Shown here piece after piece: positions 34,533 to 36,070 of a DNA stretch of 36,070 bases. Position numbers and translations under genes: made by a program. Every line of letters begins with the position of its first letter. The stretch's first letter is position 1. The notes under the pieces are model-generated. The model was not told the origin of the DNA, ran no database searches, and saw nothing but the letters and a program-made list of their open reading frames with translations. The stretch lies in the NCBI GenBank assembly GCA_049653745.1, contig JBASGW010000043.1:1-36070 (forward strand), read 5' to 3'. Source of the DNA: CANDYO01 sp049653745. GTDB lineage: Bacteria > Pseudomonadota > Alphaproteobacteria > Rickettsiales > CANDYO01.

Positions 34533-34964
34533 TTATCCTTCTACCTTAATTCCCATTGATGTTGCTGTTCCAATAACAGAACGACAAGCAGCTTCTATAT
34601 CAAACGCGTTCATGTCTTCAATTTTTTGCTTAGCTATTTCTTTTACTTGGTCCATAGTAATACTTCCAACTGGCTCACCTTTTCCAGTTTTATCTGAACC
34701 TTTAGCAATCTTGGCAGCTTTTATTATAAAATAAGAAACTGGAGATTTTTTAACTTGTATACTAAAAGTACGATCTGCATAATAGGTTATAACAACAGGA
34801 ACAGGAGCACCCACTTCCATTGCTTGAGTCATTGCATTAAAAGCTTTACAAAATTCCATTATGTTTAAACCACGTTGACCTAATGCTGGACCAACTGGAG
34901 GAGAAGGATTTGCCTTTCCTGCAGGAATTTGTAATTTAATATAGCCTTGTATTTTTTTTGCCAT
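34533..34964 (-). CDS. rplK: Large-subunit ribosomal protein L11
   Basis: L11 is part of the GTPase-associated centre and is required for RelA-type stringent sensing. The 143 residues show YIKLQIPAGKANPSPPVGPALGQRGLNIMEFCKAFN. The C-terminal RNA-binding domain has KAAKIAKGSDKTGKGEPVGSIT and GTATSMGIKV. It is preceded by AAAGG. nusG lies 19 bases upstream in the operon. Confidence 0.98.
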   Translation of the reverse strand: MAKKIQGYIKLQIPAGKANPSPPVGPALGQRGLNIMEFCKAFNAMTQAMEVGAPVPVVITYYADRTFSIQVKKSPVSYFIIKAAKIAKGSDKTGKGEPVGSITMDQVKEIAKQKIEDMNAFDIEAACRSVIGTATSMGIKVEG

Positions 34965-34983
34965 AGCACGTTTACCTTTATAT

Positions 34984-35514
34984 TTATACTTTTTCTACTT
35001 GAGAAAATTCTAGTTCCACTGGAGTAGCGCGACCAAAAATAGATACTGATATCTTTAATCGAGACTTCTCTTCATCAACATCTGAAACCACACCAACGAA
35101 TGATTCAAATGGACCATCATTAATTTTAACAGACTCACCAACTTCAAAACTCATTGAACTCTTCGTTGGAGCAGATCCTTCTTCCATTTGCTTAAAGATA
35201 ATTTGAACCTCAGCTTCACTTACCGGAGAAGGTCTACTAGCACTACCCAAAAATCCCGTAACTCTTGAGATATTTCTAACAAAGTGCCAAGTATCATCGT
35301 TCATTTCCATGTTAATCAAAATATAACCCGGAAGGAATTTCTTCTCTACGTTTACTTTTTGATTTCTTCTTACTTCTACAACTTCTTCAGTAGGCACTAC
35401 AATCTTCGCAATTAGATCTTGAAGATTTTTCTTTCTTGCTTGCTCTTCAATTAAACTAGCAACTTTCTTTTCATGCCCAGAAACCACATGGAGTATATAC
35501 CACTGAAACGCCAC
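34984..35514 (-). CDS. nusG: Transcription termination/antitermination factor NusG (GTG start)
   Basis: NusG binds RNA polymerase and links it to Rho or the ribosome. The 176 residues have the NGN domain (FQWYILHVVSGHEKKV, FLPGYILINMEM, VRNISRVTGFLG) and a C-terminal KOW domain (FEVGESVKINDGPFESFVGVV). The start is GTG at 35514, directly after the secE TAA. Its ribosome site AGGGG lies in the secE coding end, so the two are probably translationally coupled. Confidence 0.97.
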   Translation of the reverse strand: MAFQWYILHVVSGHEKKVASLIEEQARKKNLQDLIAKIVVPTEEVVEVRRNQKVNVEKKFLPGYILINMEMNDDTWHFVRNISRVTGFLGSASRPSPVSEAEVQIIFKQMEEGSAPTKSSMSFEVGESVKINDGPFESFVGVVSDVDEEKSRLKISVSIFGRATPVELEFSQVEKV

Positions 35515-35709
35515 TTAACTTACCCCTAGATTCAATATTAAGTTTACAAATTTATACATTACTACATCAACGCCAAAAAAGAAGAGTGAAGCAATAAAAA
35601 CTATAACAAGAACTGTGGCTACAGACATCATGGTTTCTTTCTTACTCGACCAAGTAATTCTCTTGGCTTCACTAATAACCTGACCTACGAACTCAACAGC
35701 TTTTGACAT
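35515..35709 (-). CDS. secE: Protein translocase subunit SecE
   Basis: The 64-residue short-form SecE has an amphipathic start (VEFVGQVISEAKRITWSSKKETM) typical of the family. One membrane helix follows (about 30-55, VATVLVIVFIASLFFFGVDVVMY). Single-helix SecE is usual outside gammaproteobacteria. It lies 26 bases downstream of tRNA-Trp and abuts nusG. Confidence 0.95.
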   Translation of the reverse strand: MSKAVEFVGQVISEAKRITWSSKKETMMSVATVLVIVFIASLFFFGVDVVMYKFVNLILNLGVS

Positions 35710-35735
35710 ATTTATATTACTTACCCAAACTAAAG

Positions 35736-35811
35736 TGGCAGGAGCGGAGGGGATCGAACCCCCGACCTTCGGTTTTGGAGACCGACGCTCTACCAGCTAA
35801 GCTACACTCCT
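35736..35811 (-). tRNA. tRNA-Trp (anticodon CCA), CCA end encoded
   Basis: The 76-base minus-strand sequence folds as a full cloverleaf. The acceptor AGGAGTG pairs with CGCTCCT (one G-U type position), the D arm is GCTTAGCTGGTAGAGC, and the anticodon stem TCGGT/ACCGA holds loop CTCCAAA with CCA at the anticodon. The T arm is GGGGGTTCGATCCCCTC, followed by discriminator G and an encoded CCA. Its position between tuf and secE matches Rickettsia. Confidence 0.97.
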
Positions 35812-35846
35812 AAATATTTACTTATACATTCATATGAGAACATAGA

Positions 35847-35874
35847 TTAATATCATTATTCTTTAATAAATCAA
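35847..35874 (-). promoter_or_regulatory. Candidate promoter of the tRNA-Trp-secE-...-rpoC operon
   Basis: On the minus strand TTGATT (35869-35874) is followed after 16 bases by TATTAA (35847-35852), about 35 bases before the tRNA. It lies downstream of the tuf terminator, so it would make this unit independent of tuf. Confidence 0.4.
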
Positions 35875-35897
35875 GCTTTCTTTTTGTTTTTTACAAA

Positions 35898-35935
35898 AAA
35901 AAGCTGCTAAAGCCACATAGCCTTAACAGCTTTTT
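35898..35935 (-). terminator. Rho-independent terminator of tuf
   Basis: The arms at 35898-35913 and 35920-35935 form a 16-bp stem with a 6-base loop, flanked by A and T runs. Two mismatched pairs on the plus strand (A-C and C-A) become G-U wobbles on the minus strand, so the hairpin is stable only in the tuf transcript. Confidence 0.8.
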
Positions 35936-35947
35936 ATTTTAAACAAT

Positions 35948-36070
35948 TTATTTTAAAATTTTAGCAACGACGCCAGCACCCACTGTGCGACCGCCTTCAC
36001 GAATAGCGAATCTTAATCCTTCGTTCATCGCAATTGGTGATATTAAATCTACTTTTAGATTAACATTATC
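35948..36070 (-). CDS. tuf: Elongation factor Tu, C-terminal 40 residues (runs off right edge)
   Basis: The minus strand encodes DNVNLKVDLISPIAMNEGLR then FAIREGGRTVGAGVVAKILK and a TAA at 35948-35950, which is the highly conserved end of EF-Tu domain 3. The 5' part is outside the window. It is followed by a terminator, then tRNA-Trp and secE. Confidence 0.97.
   Translation of the reverse strand, partial: DNVNLKVDLISPIAMNEGLRFAIREGGRTVGAGVVAKILK

Overview
This is an AT-rich window with very dense core genes. It looks like an obligate intracellular alphaproteobacterium of the Rickettsiales type. The reasons are: the order tuf / tRNA-Trp / secE-nusG-rplKAJL-rpoBC; compact gene pairs such as ybeY-corC(tlyC), dnaG-rpoD and ftsQA; secD without secF beside it; an OmpA-like surface barrel next to a tandem-repeat protein; and several small unrecognised ORFs. 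A full lipid A early pathway (lpxD, fabZ, lpxA, lpxI) argues against Anaplasmataceae. GAPDH and transketolase argue against the genus Rickettsia. A Midichloriaceae-like or other deep Rickettsiales lineage would fit, but family placement is inference.

Layout. 1-1414 (minus): an outer-membrane beta-barrel gene followed 29 bp later by the 5' part of a large gene with 96-bp tandem repeats that runs off the left edge. 1752-2747 (minus): gap, divergent from a small Ser/Lys-rich ORFan. 3286-5250 (minus): tkt. 5396-6158 (plus): a possible decayed ORF, then a charged ORFan. 6272-10959 (plus): gamma-carbonic anhydrase, yajC-secD, a polyprenol/phytol-kinase-like membrane protein, ybeY and corC. 11036-14140 (plus): lpxD-fabZ-lpxA-lpxI, tightly overlapping behind a near-consensus promoter. 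14312-15196 (minus): lipA. 15355-15735 (plus): rplS, then a hairpin-rich gap and an XRE regulator. 16606-20367 (plus): dnaG-rpoD with a clear promoter and terminator. 20585-21858: two convergent unknown genes, one of them a sensor-like membrane protein without an output domain. 22011-24048 (plus): ftsQ-ftsA, with a perfect 19-bp inverted repeat just before the ftsQ start. 24285-35811 (minus): the large rpoC-rpoB-rplL-rplJ-rplA-rplK-nusG-secE-tRNA-Trp transcription/translation operon, ending in a hairpin shared with ftsA. 35948-36070 (minus): the 3' end of tuf with its terminator.

How the genes fit together. Most of the window is housekeeping: envelope lipid synthesis, Sec export, division, replication priming, the principal sigma factor, RNA polymerase and ribosomal proteins. 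GAPDH carries residues typical of NADP-using anabolic enzymes and sits near transketolase. This suggests triose phosphate flows toward pentoses rather than through catabolic glycolysis. The accessory material (repeat protein, barrel, two low-complexity ORFans, sensor-only protein, 211-residue unknown) is where host-interaction or lineage-specific functions are most likely. No transposase, CRISPR array, rRNA or prophage gene was seen.
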